Shown: positions 12,301-25,130 of the stretch, in pieces
Layout: the number at the start of each line of letters is the position of its first letter
How positions within the stretch are numbered: the first letter of the stretch is position 1
Source: Dermatophagoides farinae
Lineage: Eukaryota; Arthropoda; Arachnida; Sarcoptiformes; Pyroglyphidae
Assembly: GCF_024713945.1 (NCBI RefSeq)
Contig: NC_134678.1
Span: 3,286,001 to 3,350,000, forward strand
Direction: 5' to 3'
DNA: 64,000 nt
The notes under the pieces: generated by a model
The model's input: the letters and a program-made list of their open reading frames with translations, nothing else
Database searches by the model: none
Told to the model about the DNA's origin: nothing
Translations under genes and position numbers: made by a program

Positions 12301-13221
12301 ATTGATTATCCAATCGGTTAATTCAGAACTGATAAAACATTTATCAAATATTTCTGATGTTGATGGATGTTTACGGTCACGAATTAGATGTGAAGCTGTT
12401 TGTTGAATACGTAATCGTATTACCCAACCGGCATGCATCAATTTTATTGCATTTTCTGAAAGTTGAATTTCTTGATTTTGATCATCTGTTTCATCATTCT
12501 GATCTTTATCCATCATTAATCGATTTGTGGATGGCTGTTCTTGTGATGTTGAAGATTTTTCCATAATCTTTGTCGTTGTTGTTGATGTTTGATTGAATGT
12601 TTTATTTGTAGAATGTTCATTCAATTCATTCAATGAAAATGGTGATGTTATTATTTCCTCCATAAAATGTGAACTTTTTTGCCAAATATCTTGGAATGCT
12701 GTTTTTGGTACCCGTAATAATGTACATGGTTCATTCGATATAACACTAACAGAATGATGTCCATCATTTAGGACACATTCACCAAATGCCGTTCCGGATC
12801 CAAGTGTACAAACGGTAACAATATCTTTTCTTTTACCAGTATGTGTTATTTGAACATCTAATGATCCATATATTAATGAATACCAATTCAAGGCTTCATC
12901 ACCTTGTTTATATACTGTAAAAAAAGGAAAAAAAGAATTTTAAATTTTAAATTTTTTTTCCTGTTTACAATATATTTTCTTACAGACAACTCCTTTTTCA
13001 ATATGTTCAATAATGGCTACAAAACATAATTGCTGTATTACTGATGGATGAACACGACGAAATAATTTAAATGTTTTCAGTTTCTTATAAATTATCTCCA
13101 GATCTTCATCAGTACGTTCACTTGTTCTGTGAAAAAAAAAACATTCAATGCCATTAAATTCATTCATTCAAATTTCTTCTTCTTACTTTTTATCCAATGA
13201 TTTAATCCATTCAGCAAGCAT
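9390..13221 (-). CDS. Epac-type Rap guanine nucleotide exchange factor (RAPGEF4-like)
   Basis: cAMP-regulated exchange factor for Rap GTPases. Start at ATG 13221, giving [12 protein letters not shown] spliced to [16 protein letters not shown], which matches the Epac2 N-terminus. Domain order: cyclic-nucleotide-binding domain A ([17 protein letters not shown] to [12 protein letters not shown]), DEP domain ([20 protein letters not shown], then [10 protein letters not shown]), and nucleotide-binding domain B ([20 protein letters not shown]). Next come the Ras exchanger motif, a Ras-association-like region and a CDC25-homology catalytic domain ([20 protein letters not shown] near 10050). The C-terminus reads [20 protein letters not shown] and stops at 9390-9392. 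Domain B keeps the PRAA phosphate-binding cassette with its Arg. Domain A has DGHHSVSV there, so cAMP binding at A is doubtful. In vertebrates Epac links cAMP to adhesion, secretion and synaptic function. About nine exons; borders are approximate. Confidence 0.93.
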
Positions 13222-13851
13222 TTTGGAAATCAATTAAACTACAATAGATTGTGATTAAAATAAACACTATTGTATCGATTTATTTTTTGACTATAAACAC
13301 AAAACAATCCGATAAAAATAATAAATAAAATTCTGTAACGAATTCATAACAAACATTAAGAATCCGATATTCCACCGAATGCTATATAATCATAAAGTTT
13401 GACTCATTTGCGAATCATTTGATTTGACATCTTCCTACTACTACAAACATTCTGAAGAAGAAGAAATTCATTCTGCTCAACATTTTGGAGTTGCCATAAT
13501 AGTACAGAAAATAATACGTATGAGGGGGTGGCAGACATGCTAGAAATATAATTTAAATTTTTTTTTTACCTACGAAAATTAATTATTTTGCTATCAAAAA
13601 AACTAAAAGTGACATAGCTATTAAAAAACTGTCCCAAAAAAATGATCTTTGAGAGACGACGACTAAGAAGAAGAAGAAGAAACTGGGTCAACTGGTTTGC
13701 AAAGCAAACGAAAATTTGGAATTTTTTCTCTTTTGAATTAAGATTTCTGGATGCTATTTTTTTGATAATCATTTTGATATAAATAGTTGTTAAGTTTTAC
13801 TAAGGATGATTTTTCTTGAAATTTTCATCAAAGCTTTATGTTTAGTTGAAA
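13222..13851. other. Intergenic, head-to-head Epac-like and GH19 genes
   Basis: About 630 bp that must hold the 5' ends of both the Epac-like gene (minus) and the GH19 gene (plus). AT-rich, with a short GAA run near 13668-13681. No further gene, RNA or repeat recognised; the open frame at 13566-13772 (minus) is low-complexity. Confidence 0.5.
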
Positions 13852-14940
13852 ATGTTATTAAAATTTTTACATTCAATTTTTATTATCATTTTCCTTTGCA
13901 ATAATTACATTGAAGCTAAAGGTAAAAATATTTTTTTTTTTTCAAAAATTATATATTTTTTTTAATTACAAAATAAAACAGAATTGATAACATGGAAAGA
14001 ATTCAAAGATTCATTGACGGCAAATCAATATCCGGAACCGACAGTTGAAAAATATGAAACAGTTTTACGTTTAGCTAAAGATTTTGATATTACAAGTAAA
14101 CTTGAATTGGCAATGTTTTTAGCACAAGTTTATTGGGAATCTGTTGGTCTTCAGGTAAGATTTTTTTTTGTTTTGTTTATTTCAATTTTGATTTGATTTT
14201 TTCTTTCATTCCATAAAGCATACGAAAGAGATTGCCTGTGTAAAGACACAATGTCCAAATAATTATCGTACTGGACGTGAAAAAGATGGACTTTATTATT
14301 ATGGCCGTGGTTATATACAATTAACATGGTTAGAAAATTATGCAAATTGTTCATCAGATCTATATGGTGATATGCGATTAGTGGATAATCCAAATCTTGT
14401 TTCCGATACCGAAGAAGGTGCATGGGGTTCTGCATTCTGGTATTGGGATAAATATGTTCATGATATTCCTGAGGTAATGATTTCTATTATATATTTGAAA
14501 TTCTTTTGAAACATTGTTTATCATAATCATAATAATTATAGATTAAAGATGGACAATTCGGTCACACAACAATGGCTATAAATGGTCCATTAGAATGTAA
14601 AGGACCATATAAGATGAAAGCATTTAAACGTTTTGTTATCTATTCAAAAATATATGAAATATTTAAACTATCGAAACCATTGCCCAAACAAAATGGATGT
14701 TATCCAATGAATTATAATGAAAATGTTGATGAAGATACACCATTTTTTGCCATATGTAAACCAACCGGATTTTATCAACGACAGGCTGGAATGTATCATT
14801 GGTGTAATGATAATTGTAATGCCGAAGATCCAAATTGTCCGAATGATATGTGTAAATGTCCCAATGATTTACATCTTTATCATATGATGATGAAAGAGAA
14901 AAAATCAGCAAAAACATCTACTACAACAATGAAACCTTAA
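13852..14940 (+). CDS. Secreted glycoside hydrolase family 19 chitinase-like protein
   Basis: Predicted secreted chitin or peptidoglycan hydrolase of the GH19 (lysozyme-like) fold. Exon 1 (13852 to about 13920) encodes a signal peptide, MLLKFLHSIFIIIFLCNNYI, and splices in frame to ELITWKEFKDSL. Three more short-intron exons follow, at about 13981-14154, 14219-14473 and 14541-14940. Family marks: AMFLAQVYWESVG (the Glu matches the general acid of HETTGG in plant enzymes), GREKDGLYYYGRGYIQLTW (the Glu of GRE is a candidate second catalytic acid), EEGAWGSAFWYW and MAINGPLECKG. The C-terminal 90 residues form a Cys-rich module (NGCYP, then AGMYHWCNDNCNAEDPNC, then MCKCPNDLH) and a Thr/Lys tail; it may bind chitin, but I cannot name the family. 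AATAAA-like signals follow the stop. GH19 is common in plants and bacteria and patchy in animals, so an old horizontal gain is possible. The introns show it is settled in the host genome. Confidence 0.88.
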
Positions 14941-15473
14941 TCATTGGATTATGTTTTTTATTAAAGAAAAGAAAAATTTAATAAATAAAAATTTTCAAAT
15001 TTGTAAAAACCAAGGCAAAGTGTATAAATATTGCACATGCTCAATGGGTCATCAGCTGATATAGCAACAATAATCATTACAGCTTTTTTTGATGCGTCTC
15101 AAATTTTCTCAATTTTTTTTGTGATCATGCTTTGTGTGATGTTATATATGTGTTATTATTATTGTTGTTGGTTGCATAAAAGGCTAATTTTTTTTCATAT
15201 TATAATAACCAGAAAGAAAACAGTAAGAGAAATTGATTTCTTCATTTTTTTTTCATCATCAAAAGTTCATCATCCTATTCAATAATAAAAACGTAACGAA
15301 AAAAATGATTTGACTGTGATTTTGCTAATTCAAACAAAAATAAAAAAAAAACAATTATGAATTTAATCTGAATTGAATACCAATGATTTAATTAATCAAT
15401 TGATCTACTGAACTAAATAAATAATCATAAATTTTTTTTGGTCATTTGAAATTTTAACATACGTATTTCGAAG

Positions 15474-18400
15474 ATGTTGTACATATTTTGGGTGAACAAT
15501 GGAACGATGATGACATTCGATATGAATCTGGCGATTGAAACGTAAAAAATTAAAATTTTGTTTTTGTTTTCATTTTTAATAAATTTTTTTTTCTAATAAT
15601 TATTAATAAATAGTGTTGATAATCTCAAACGAACCATTTATGAACAATATAAGATACCAATCTTAAGCCAGGTATTATTGATCAGTGGTGGTGAAAGCCT
15701 TAATCCAGATGATCGTGTTTGTCAATATTCATCGGCTGGTACCGATACTAGTCCAATATTTTTATTCTGCAAAAATTATGAATTATCAATGGATTTAGAT
15801 CAAACATATTCAACACATCAACAACAACAACATAATGATGATGATATGAAAGATCGTGTACAATCATGTCTACAAATGGAACCAAATTTTAATACGGTCG
15901 TTTCGCGAAATGAAATGGCCATACAATTATATGAAACAGATGGTTCAATATATCATCTTTGTGAACGATTAGTACATGATCAACATCTGCAGCAACAGAG
16001 TTGGGCAGCTGTCGTTGCAAATCTGGAAGATCTTGTCGCATCATTTGAAAATAAAGCTCGTAAAGCAGAATTACTTTATGCCGATATTTTGCGAAATAAA
16101 TCATCATATCTAAATTTGTTGAATAAGTAAGTTTTTTAATTAATTGGACTTTTTAATTTCTAAAATGAATTTGTATTAAAATAGTTTTAAGGCGGACAAA
16201 GAGATTCTTGCAAAAATTCCAATACTACATTCATTGATACCAAAAATGGATGATTCCCAATATTGTCAAATATCATTGCTTGATTGGATTCTTCAAAAAG
16301 ATAGCCATAATGTATTGGATGTCCTATTCTGTATGGAAGAATTGAATGAATATGATGAGGAAAAACTTGGTAATCTGCGATCAGATGTCAACAGGGTACT
16401 CAGTGAATGTAATAATAGCGATATGAAAGAAATCAAAGGTCTAACACAACGGTTATCAGCATTAGAACAATTTATACGTGCAGCGAAAAAAAATTACGAA
16501 AAACAAGGTATCCTTACCAAAGGATTTAAACAGAATCAATCACGCATTTCGGATCTCAAGGATCCAAGTATTTTACCAGATTTATGTCAAAATCATTCCG
16601 AACAATTGCAAACAATGTTAAATAATCATCTGGAACTAATTGATTTGGAACATAAGTTTCGTGATGCTAAACTAGAATTATCAAGGAATTTGAATCAACG
16701 TTTACGATGGATTATACATGTAGAGGAGCAGATCATACATATTGATGAAACGGTTGTCCTTGTTGGAATTAAACTACAAAAATTACGTACCAAATTGGAA
16801 ATTATTCAAAGCTTACATACAAGCCCGAAAATTTATCTGGATTCTATTATTGAAGTTTTACGGCGGAAAATGTTCACAGATATGTTTTATGGTTGGGCTG
16901 AAAATATTTCCCGACAAGCTAAACGTTTAATCGAACGAGAACAAGAATTACGACAAAAATTTTCTGAACAAATTGATAATCATTTTCTTCGTTGTTTTTT
17001 TCCCGGTATGAATGAGATGCCAGAAAATTTTATTGATGAACCAAATCGGATCGATCAATCACTACCTCATATAACGATGGATGATGTTGAACATTTACGA
17101 AATGAATTGCCCGAAATGTTCAATGAACTAGTCGTGCCTTCAATTGTGCCTGATTTTTTGAACAATGAAATTACCGTTGTTGAAACTGTCGATCATTCAA
17201 ATATTGCCACAACGACTGAATTATCGTTGATCGATATTAGACATCTGGAATCGAATGAATTAAATATGCGGAAAATAATTTCGGAAAAAGATAAAATTAT
17301 TGAAAATCTTATGGAAAATCTAAACATTACCAAAGTGGAGAATAAAAATCAACGAAATCTGTTAAAACTGTTGCAATCTACATTCGATGATTTGATCGAA
17401 TTCTTTCATACTAATCATCCGGATCGCTTAAAACAACATTTATCAACATATGGGCAGAATTTTCTCAATGAAATTGAAACGTTCAAATCACATTTAAATG
17501 AAATTACGAATGCAATGAATCAGCTGCAATCATATTCATCGCAAGATAAACAGACCATTTCTGAATTAACCGAAAAGATCGAAGATTTTGAAAACCAAGT
17601 GAAACAAAAAAATTCTCAGCTTAAAGCTTGTAATCATAAATTATCGGAAGAAAAGATCAAAAATCAAGAATGTTGGAAACAGATTCAGGAGCAATTTGCC
17701 AAATTAGAAGCCTTTAAAGTTGCCATTAATGGTGAAAAAGCAATCATTAATAATTTCCGTTCATCATATCAGAATTTGAATATGGATTTTCAAAAATATC
17801 ATGAGGAAATTATGAATTTATTTTCCGAATTAAATAATGAAAGATTACGTTTGATCGAAGAAACAATATCGACATTGAATGAAAAACATGAAACGAATAT
17901 TGAATCCGTTCGACAGGAGATTTCGATGGAAAAAGATCGACAAATACAGAAACTACGTGATCAATTAAATTTTGATCATAAAAATGAATTGGAATCATTA
18001 CGACAACGTTTTAAATTGGCCATATCGACAACATCGATTGAACGAACAGCATCGGAAACAAGTCTAGAAAAAGTTCAACTAGATATTGTTGATCAATCAG
18101 CACAGGAAAAAGAAATACAAAAACTAAAATCCATGTTGAATGAACAACGAAATGAACATGAACAAACCGTAGCATTGATTCGAAATGATCATGAAAAAAT
18201 GATTCAATCATTAAGAAATGAAATGGAAAAACAACAACAATCATCATTACGGGAAAATTTTGTAAAGAAAAAATCAATGAATACTGAATTTGAAATGAAT
18301 GTTGACTTCATTATGCAAAAAATGTCTTTATACGAATCATTTATATCACGTTTGAATGCAAGAATCGATACAAATCCGGAAAAGAATATAAAATCTGAAG

Positions 18401-19371
18401 ACATTGTTGCTGGATTATCGCAGGATTTTAATGATTTTAATCGAAATATGGAGCTTTTAAATTCACGTTCATTTATTTCGATACCAACGACACCAGATAG
18501 CGTATGTATCAGCATAAATTATTTTTTCAAAAATTTTTATTATAATTTTTTTTTATATCCATCTATTTATCTTTTTTAGCCAAAATTGACATCAAAATTA
18601 GCTCAACATTTTATTGTTAATCTTGATCCAAATATTGATAATAAAATAACTGCAAACAGGTATGTGCCGGTCTAATTAAAATTATCCATTTAGCTTGATC
18701 ATATCAATTTTTTTTTGTTTGCTTTAGTTGTGAGATTGGCAACACTGTTCTTGTTTATTATGAGAAAAAATATGAAAATTTCATCGTATTCACAGCATTG
18801 GATAACTTACATTATATACATTCAGATTCGTTGAAAGAATGTGATATAAGTAAAGGTATGTTTGATTGTGATTATTATTTCACAAATGAATTAATTTTTT
18901 TTTTTTTTTGCTTGAAATGTAAACAGATCCCATTACGAATGAATATGATTGGATCATTGCCAAAGTGACTGAAAAAGAATATTGTCAAATAAAAAAAGTA
19001 ATTTTTTTTCATTTAAATTCAATTTTAATAATTGATTAATTTTTGTTAATAATTAGAAAGAGAATCGCTATAAACTTCCGGTGAATACAAAATTTTATCG
19101 TGTAAAAATACAACCAATTTCGAAATGTCCACCTAATCCAGAGAAATTAAAACAATTAGCACAAACAAATCGCTCAATAAACATGTCAACATCATCATCA
19201 TTGTCATCATTATCATCATCGACAACGAATCGAAATATATTATCCAATTTTATGTCATTATTTGCCATTAGTAGTAGTGGTCCTGGTGCTGGCATTGATA
19301 GTAGTAATTCAATGACCGATATTTCATCATCATTGACACGATCCTTTTCCAATTTCGACAACAAAGAATAA
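15474..19371 (+). CDS. RB1CC1: FIP200/RB1CC1 autophagy scaffold
   Basis: Scaffold of the ULK/Atg1 autophagy-initiation complex. Exon 1 (15474 to about 15537) encodes MLYIFWVNNGTMMTFDM, the start of the N-terminal ubiquitin-like domain. Exon 2 (15614-16126) continues with ISGGESLNPDDRVCQYSSAG and TDTSPIFLF, and later holds the conserved LVHDQHLQQQSWAAVVANLE. Exon 3 (16185-18501) holds the Atg17-like region (NISLLDWI-type motif as QISLLDWILQK, then SILPDLCQNHSEQL and RRKMFTDMFYGWAE) and a long coiled coil (about residues 550-900). Three or four short 3' exons encode the C-terminal Claw domain: SCEIGNTVLVYYEKKYENF, then EKEYCQIKKKENRYKLPV and TKFYRVKIQP, followed by a Ser-rich tail ending FDNKE. 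In animals the Claw binds p62-type cargo receptors. The N-terminal half matches human FIP200 closely by eye. It lies tail-to-tail with gcm (136 bp). Confidence 0.95.
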
Positions 19372-19507
19372 GATAATCATCGAAAAGACGCACAATAAAT
19401 AAACATTTTTTACATCTATATTTTCATAAATTTCATATGTAGATTTCCTTTGTTTTTTTGTTTGTTTAGTTTGTTTTTGTCAAAATTCTTTTTTTTTCTT
19501 GTTTGTC

Positions 19508-22500
19508 TTATCTGAACATTTCATTTGGATCATAAGCATTGATATTATCTTGATAATGATGATTATTGCTACTGATACTGTAATTATTAAATTCTTGATT
19601 ATCACCATTTTTGTTATTAATTTGATGATGAAAATATGTTGAATAATCGTAATCTTTTGGATAGCTAATTGTTGGATAATATGGATTTGTCATGGTGAAA
19701 TTTTGTTCATCATTTTGATGTTGGTGATGATGATGATGATTGACCATTGATGGCCAATATGTTGTATCCGTGGTATTATTATAGGCATTTGTATTATCTG
19801 AATTGAGAGTACCATAATCATTGTATGGATGATCAAAACTGTGTGATGTGTGTGAATATTGTGGTTGCTGGTGATGATTACTACCATCATATTCATTCGT
19901 CATACATCGATTCGATTCATCATTAAATTGTAATTGATTATCATTATTCGATGTTATCGGATCTATTTGCTGCTGCTGATGATGTGGATAATGATGATTA
20001 TAATCACTATATTGATCCACGTCATTCGATGATGTTGGTGTAGTCGAAAAATATGAACAACAATTCTGATTATAAACTTGTTGTTGTTCCGGGCAAAATT
20101 GTTCGAAATTTTCTTCAATGGGAAGAAATTCTATTATCATTTTTAATGAATAATTTTAATCGATAAATTCTACTTACCAATGTTCAATGTTGTTGATGGT
20201 GGCTGTAAATTTTGCAGAATATTTCTAAATTGATCACCATGTAATTCTTCGGTATGTACTGATGATTTTGTACTATTAACATTCGATGTAGGATTCATTG
20301 TGGTAGCAAAGTTCTATTGAAATTTTTTTTTATTCGTTAAATTTGAAATTTGTAATTTAAAAAAATTTACCTGATAATTAGTATCATTATTATTATGATA
20401 GATAAAACAATTGCTATTATATTCCTGTTTAATTAATAGATTATTCTGTTCATAATAAACCATATTTGAATGCTGATGATGACTAATCAAATGATGATGA
20501 TGATTTGTATGATCATTATTATTCATAAGCAAATTATTTCGGTTATCAATATCTATTATAGTAAAAATGGAAAAAAGTATTGGAAAAAAATCCTTGAAAT
20601 CCATTTATCAATTCAATAATTAAATTACCATAGTTATCATCATTATTATTAAAATGATAATTTAAATACTGGATATTCGAATCATCGGATTGTTTTTGTT
20701 GTTGTTGTTGTTGTTTTTGCTGCTGATGCTGATGCTGCATGGTGACAATCGTTTTCAATAATTTTTGTTTCGAATTTTTATTATTATTTGATTTATTATT
20801 CTCATCCTTTTTCATCATCATCATCACTTTTCGTTGTTTGGTTGAATATTTCGGCAAGTTTGTTGAATTGTTCAATTTCTATTTGGTGATGGGGATTGGG
20901 GTTTTTTTGTGTATGTGTGTGTGTTTGTGATAAACGATGTAGAAAATTTTCAAATTAGATTTTTTTTTTCATCAATGATCAAATCATGTAATAATAATAA
21001 ATCATATAAGGTTCAATGATTTTTATTTGCATTTGTATGTAATTTATATGATTTTCATCTTATAGTTTTGTTTAGTTTATTTGTTATTCAATTCAAACAA
21101 ACTGATGTAAGAATTCTCATTACCTGAATGGCAAATAAAGATGACGATGATAATAGAATGGATGATTTTGATGCCAATGATGATGATGATTTGGAATATT
21201 TGATACCGAAACCACGAGCATCAATTTTTGATTTTGGTTCTGGCCGTACATGATCATGATTGCCTTTTGCCTATAAATATTTTTTGTTGAATGGATAAAA
21301 AATCACCATATATAAATTTTTATTGATTTTGATCAACTATTGAAATATCTTTTTTTTCAAAAATTTAATTTAATCCAATTTAATTTGTTTACCTGAAAAA
21401 ATATGGCAAATTTTGTATGACGCCAAAAATGTGTTACCGGATAGCCACAATGTCCTTTACATGGTTGTACTTCTAATCTTCCATTACAATGACGATTTGG
21501 ACATGATTTATTCTGTTGTTTTTTTCTTGCTTTATCACAAATTGCTGGCCGTAAATGTATTGATTGACCATTATCAAGTATACAACGTTTACTGCAAACT
21601 AATACACCCAGACATGATTTTTTCAATATATTAACATTATGATTATTCGTATTACGCATTGCCCAACCACTTGAATGTCTTCGTGCTTCTTCACAATCTA
21701 AACGATATACGAATTTACAATGGCCATCGGTCCATTCTTGAAATTCATCAAATTGTGTTACCTGAAAATTTAAAAAAAAATAAATTTTGCATTCGAAAAT
21801 CCAAAACAAAAGCAAATGTTTTTTGTTTTCAAAGCCCGCAAGCAAATTACAATTCAAAAAAATTATAATTTCAAAAAAAAACAATTAGGAATCGAACAAC
21901 AACAACAACAACAATAATTTCAATTTTTTTTTTGGAAATCACTTTTTCTCAAATTTCAAAATGCAAGATTATGATGTGAAAAGACAATTATGAATTTTTT
22001 TTTGTCTTTCTTTTTAAATTCAAATATAGACTCAATTATCGAATTTGTATTTCTAGTTTTTTTCCGCTTGTTGCTTTATTGTGTTAATTTGAATTAGATA
22101 ATTTTTTTTTCAATACTGACTGAATTATCATCACCAATCGAGCAATTATTTATGTCATTAGAATGTTAAGAGAATTTTTTTTGTGTTTCAAAATTACATT
22201 TCCATTTTGTTTCAATGATAGTTTTCCATTTAGTTTCATTCTTAATTATGTCGCTTTGATTATTTGGACTAATTTGGTCTAATTTGACCATTAAGGGTCA
22301 TTGTCTAGAATTATGAAAAAGTTTTTCTGGGATAGGTAGTAAAAAGCACAACAGAACACAAAATGGAATGAAAAACTAGGTGAGGTCAAATAAAGATGGG
22401 CCGCCAAGAATCGCCGTCTAGTTTATGTGGTGTGTGTGTCTGTGTCTGTGTTACACCCTATCTTGTCAATTATTATCAATAGTCTACGGCAATGGTCTTT

Positions 22501-22769
22501 AACCTTTTTTTCCATCTGATAAGTTCAATAGACATGAATGAAATTTAAAAAAAAACTCTAAATTGCAAATTGTAAACAATAAACTAACATTTTTTTTCAT
22601 TGATTTTTAGATTTAAATTTACACATTTTTTGAATCAGATCAAATTAACTCATGGAAATGGAAATGCAATAATTGAAATGAAAAAAAACAACATTCATTC
22701 AATTTAATTACTTACATCGGGAATTTGTGTATCATTAATGTCCCATTCGAAATTTGTCGTTTTTAACAT
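19508..22769 (-). CDS. gcm: GCM-domain transcription factor (glial cells missing)
   Basis: Zinc-containing DNA-binding transcription factor; in Drosophila, gcm directs glial and haemocyte fate. Exon 1 is 22769 to about 22716 ([18 protein letters not shown]), followed by an intron of about 950 nt, then exon 2 at about 21762-21395 with [19 protein letters not shown]. Exon 2 also carries [59 protein letters not shown] and [16 protein letters not shown], which are all hallmark parts of the GCM domain, Cys and His residues included. Exon 3 (about 21271-21124) starts [20 protein letters not shown]. The rest is a low-complexity Asn/Gln/His-rich tail over four exons, ending DPNEMFR. The tail probably acts as a transactivation region and has no recognisable conservation. 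The large first intron and the 2.3 kb upstream gap are plausible places for developmental enhancers. Orthology rests on the GCM domain only. Confidence 0.95.
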
Positions 22770-23870
22770 GATGATACTGATAATGATGATGATGATGTAC
22801 TAAAGAATCAATCACAAATCAAACACACACACACACACAGCCAAACATTGAAACACATCAATTGTGAGAATATTTTTTTTTAAAAAAAGAAAAAAACAAA
22901 ACAAAACCCAAAAAAAAAAAAATTTGTGTACCGTAAAACACAATGTCCCAAAAATGAATGAATAGAATGTAATGAGAATCGTATGGATATTTGTTCAGCT
23001 GCAAACAAACAAATCAAACCAAGACCAGAAAATCATTTGTCTGATCCATCATGAACATCATCAAATCCTATAATAATTGATGAATCGTTAACACTGTGTG
23101 TTTATGATTAAACTCCTCCCATTTTTTAGTGTATTTGGATTCAATGGATATATTTCTGTATAGAGGAATGTATCTTTGTATTTTTTTTTTGTTTTGTTTT
23201 CGATACAAACTCCTACGATTACTTTTCCCGTTCAATTTAAATTGGATACATTGAATTATTTTTCTGGTGTTTTGTTTTTTTTTGGCTCCACCTTCGTTTG
23301 AATTTTAACTATGTATACACAACACACTATAGTGTGTATGTGTGTGTGTGTGTGTTTTTTCTCTTTTATGATTTCAGAATCCCGCTATATAATTTTAAAA
23401 TGTTTTTTTTTCCTAATAATGAAACGAAACGAAAATGTGACCATTTGTATGCGATACGAAAATATTGTTTCAAAATAGATTAACATCTTGAACATCTCAC
23501 ACACACACACATACACTATCCTCCATATCTAAACAGATTGCAAAACAGAACAATTTCAAATCAAATGATCAGATGATGATCATGATGTTTTATGAAACAT
23601 AATGGGAAATCCGTTTTTTTTAGTTTTATTCTTTGTTTTATATTATATAAACCAATTATTATTATCATTATTATTATTAAACAGATAACGATCACCTAAA
23701 TCTAGGTGGCCAATAAACACAACAATAAAACCCGGTAGCATAATCATGATTAAACATTTGTTTTACATTTGTTGTTGTTGTTGATGATATGTAATAATCA
23801 TCATCTAATGCATGAAACATATCATTGATATGACATGTGTGATGATCAGATCAATAAAACATTGTTATGC

Positions 23871-23902
<32 letters not shown>

Positions 23903-25130
23903 AAAATCACGAATCTTTTCACTAAAAAACCTATTATTATTCCTATCATCACTTGACACATCATCATCATCATGAGGATCAATCATCAAAACACACACAC
24001 CACTATGTACTACACTGTGTAATTCGTATCGGATGTCATAAATTGAAATTATTATTTTTTTTTCTTCAAATTTCACTTGTTATATAAATTGAACTTGTAC
24101 AATTTAAAATTTTGTTGTTGTCATAACCATGTATATATTGATAAACTGTATTATTATTTATTTATTTATTATATTGACATGTATGACACGACTAAAACGT
24201 TTATTTTTTTTTTGTTTTCTCGTTTGTTTGAATCTTTAATGTTTGTTCTGTTTTGTTGTTGTTTATTTAATGGTTATTTACAAGAAACGAGAAAAAAAAT
24301 TAAACAAATCAAATCAAATCAAAACAATGGACAAATTGATGATTGTTTTCTGTTTGGAAAACAATCAGACATTCACCATTGGAAGTCGATGAATTCATTT
24401 ATTCATTCATTCATTTTTTTTGCACAAAAGTTTTGTTTTATTTTTTTAGATAATAATTTTAAATAATAAATTAATTTAATAATTTCCATTCAATTTCTGG
24501 TCATTTAATTCAAAGAGAAAATTTATTCATTTCGATTGTTGTTTGGATTAATTTTTTTTTTGTTTTGTTAATGTTGAAAATAACAAAATCGTTATGCGAA
24601 TATATGATAATCACCCTCATAATAAACACATAGAAACGCTTATCGTTTTTATTTTTATTTTATTTTATTTCCAAAATTAGTCAATAAAAGATAATCCAGA
24701 TTCATTTGATGCATCCAATGGATAGATGTATGGAACAAATGTCATCATCATTATCATTATCATTATTTCACATTGATAAATGGGCCATCAAGATTTTTAT
24801 CGCAATCGTTTCATGAATTTTTTTTTTTTTTTTTTTTTGAATGGACAATCATCGATCAGCAGCTGCATTCATTCATTGATAATGGACCAGTGAATAGCCT
24901 GGGATGGAACAGAAAACAAATTGCCATATAGTTTAGATAAATTTTTTTCAATGAAAATACGAAGGCACTTTAAAAAAATTGATTTTAAACAAATAAATTA
25001 AAAAAAAAAATTTTTTGAATATCGATTGTTCCACAATCGAAAGTTGTTCATCACTATTTCGAGTGATTCTCAAATGAAGCAAAATTTTTTCAAATTTTCG
25101 AGTAAAATTGGAAAGAATTCTTCAATCAAA
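22770..25130. repeat. Long non-coding gap between gcm and NUP42-like gene, rich in simple repeats
   Basis: About 2.3 kb without a supportable gene, between divergently transcribed genes. It contains (CA)n near 22823-22840, (TG)n near 23332-23356, a (CAA)n run at about 23869-23902 and long poly-T tracts, for example near 24817-24838. Open frames here (such as 24077-24466 plus) are Phe/Leu/Lys-rich and lack domains. Upstream regulatory DNA for gcm is the likeliest content, but I cannot point to specific sites. Confidence 0.6.

Noticed and set aside
16742-16930. Open frame inside the FIP200 coiled-coil exon
   Set aside because: Shadow of the conserved gene in another frame.
22409-22424. CTCF-like TAGACGGCG core (minus strand)
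   Set aside because: Too many mismatches to the consensus; likely chance in 64 kb.
24077-24466. 129-codon open frame (plus)
   Set aside because: Phe/Tyr/Lys/Leu-rich composition of translated poly-T/A DNA with no domain.
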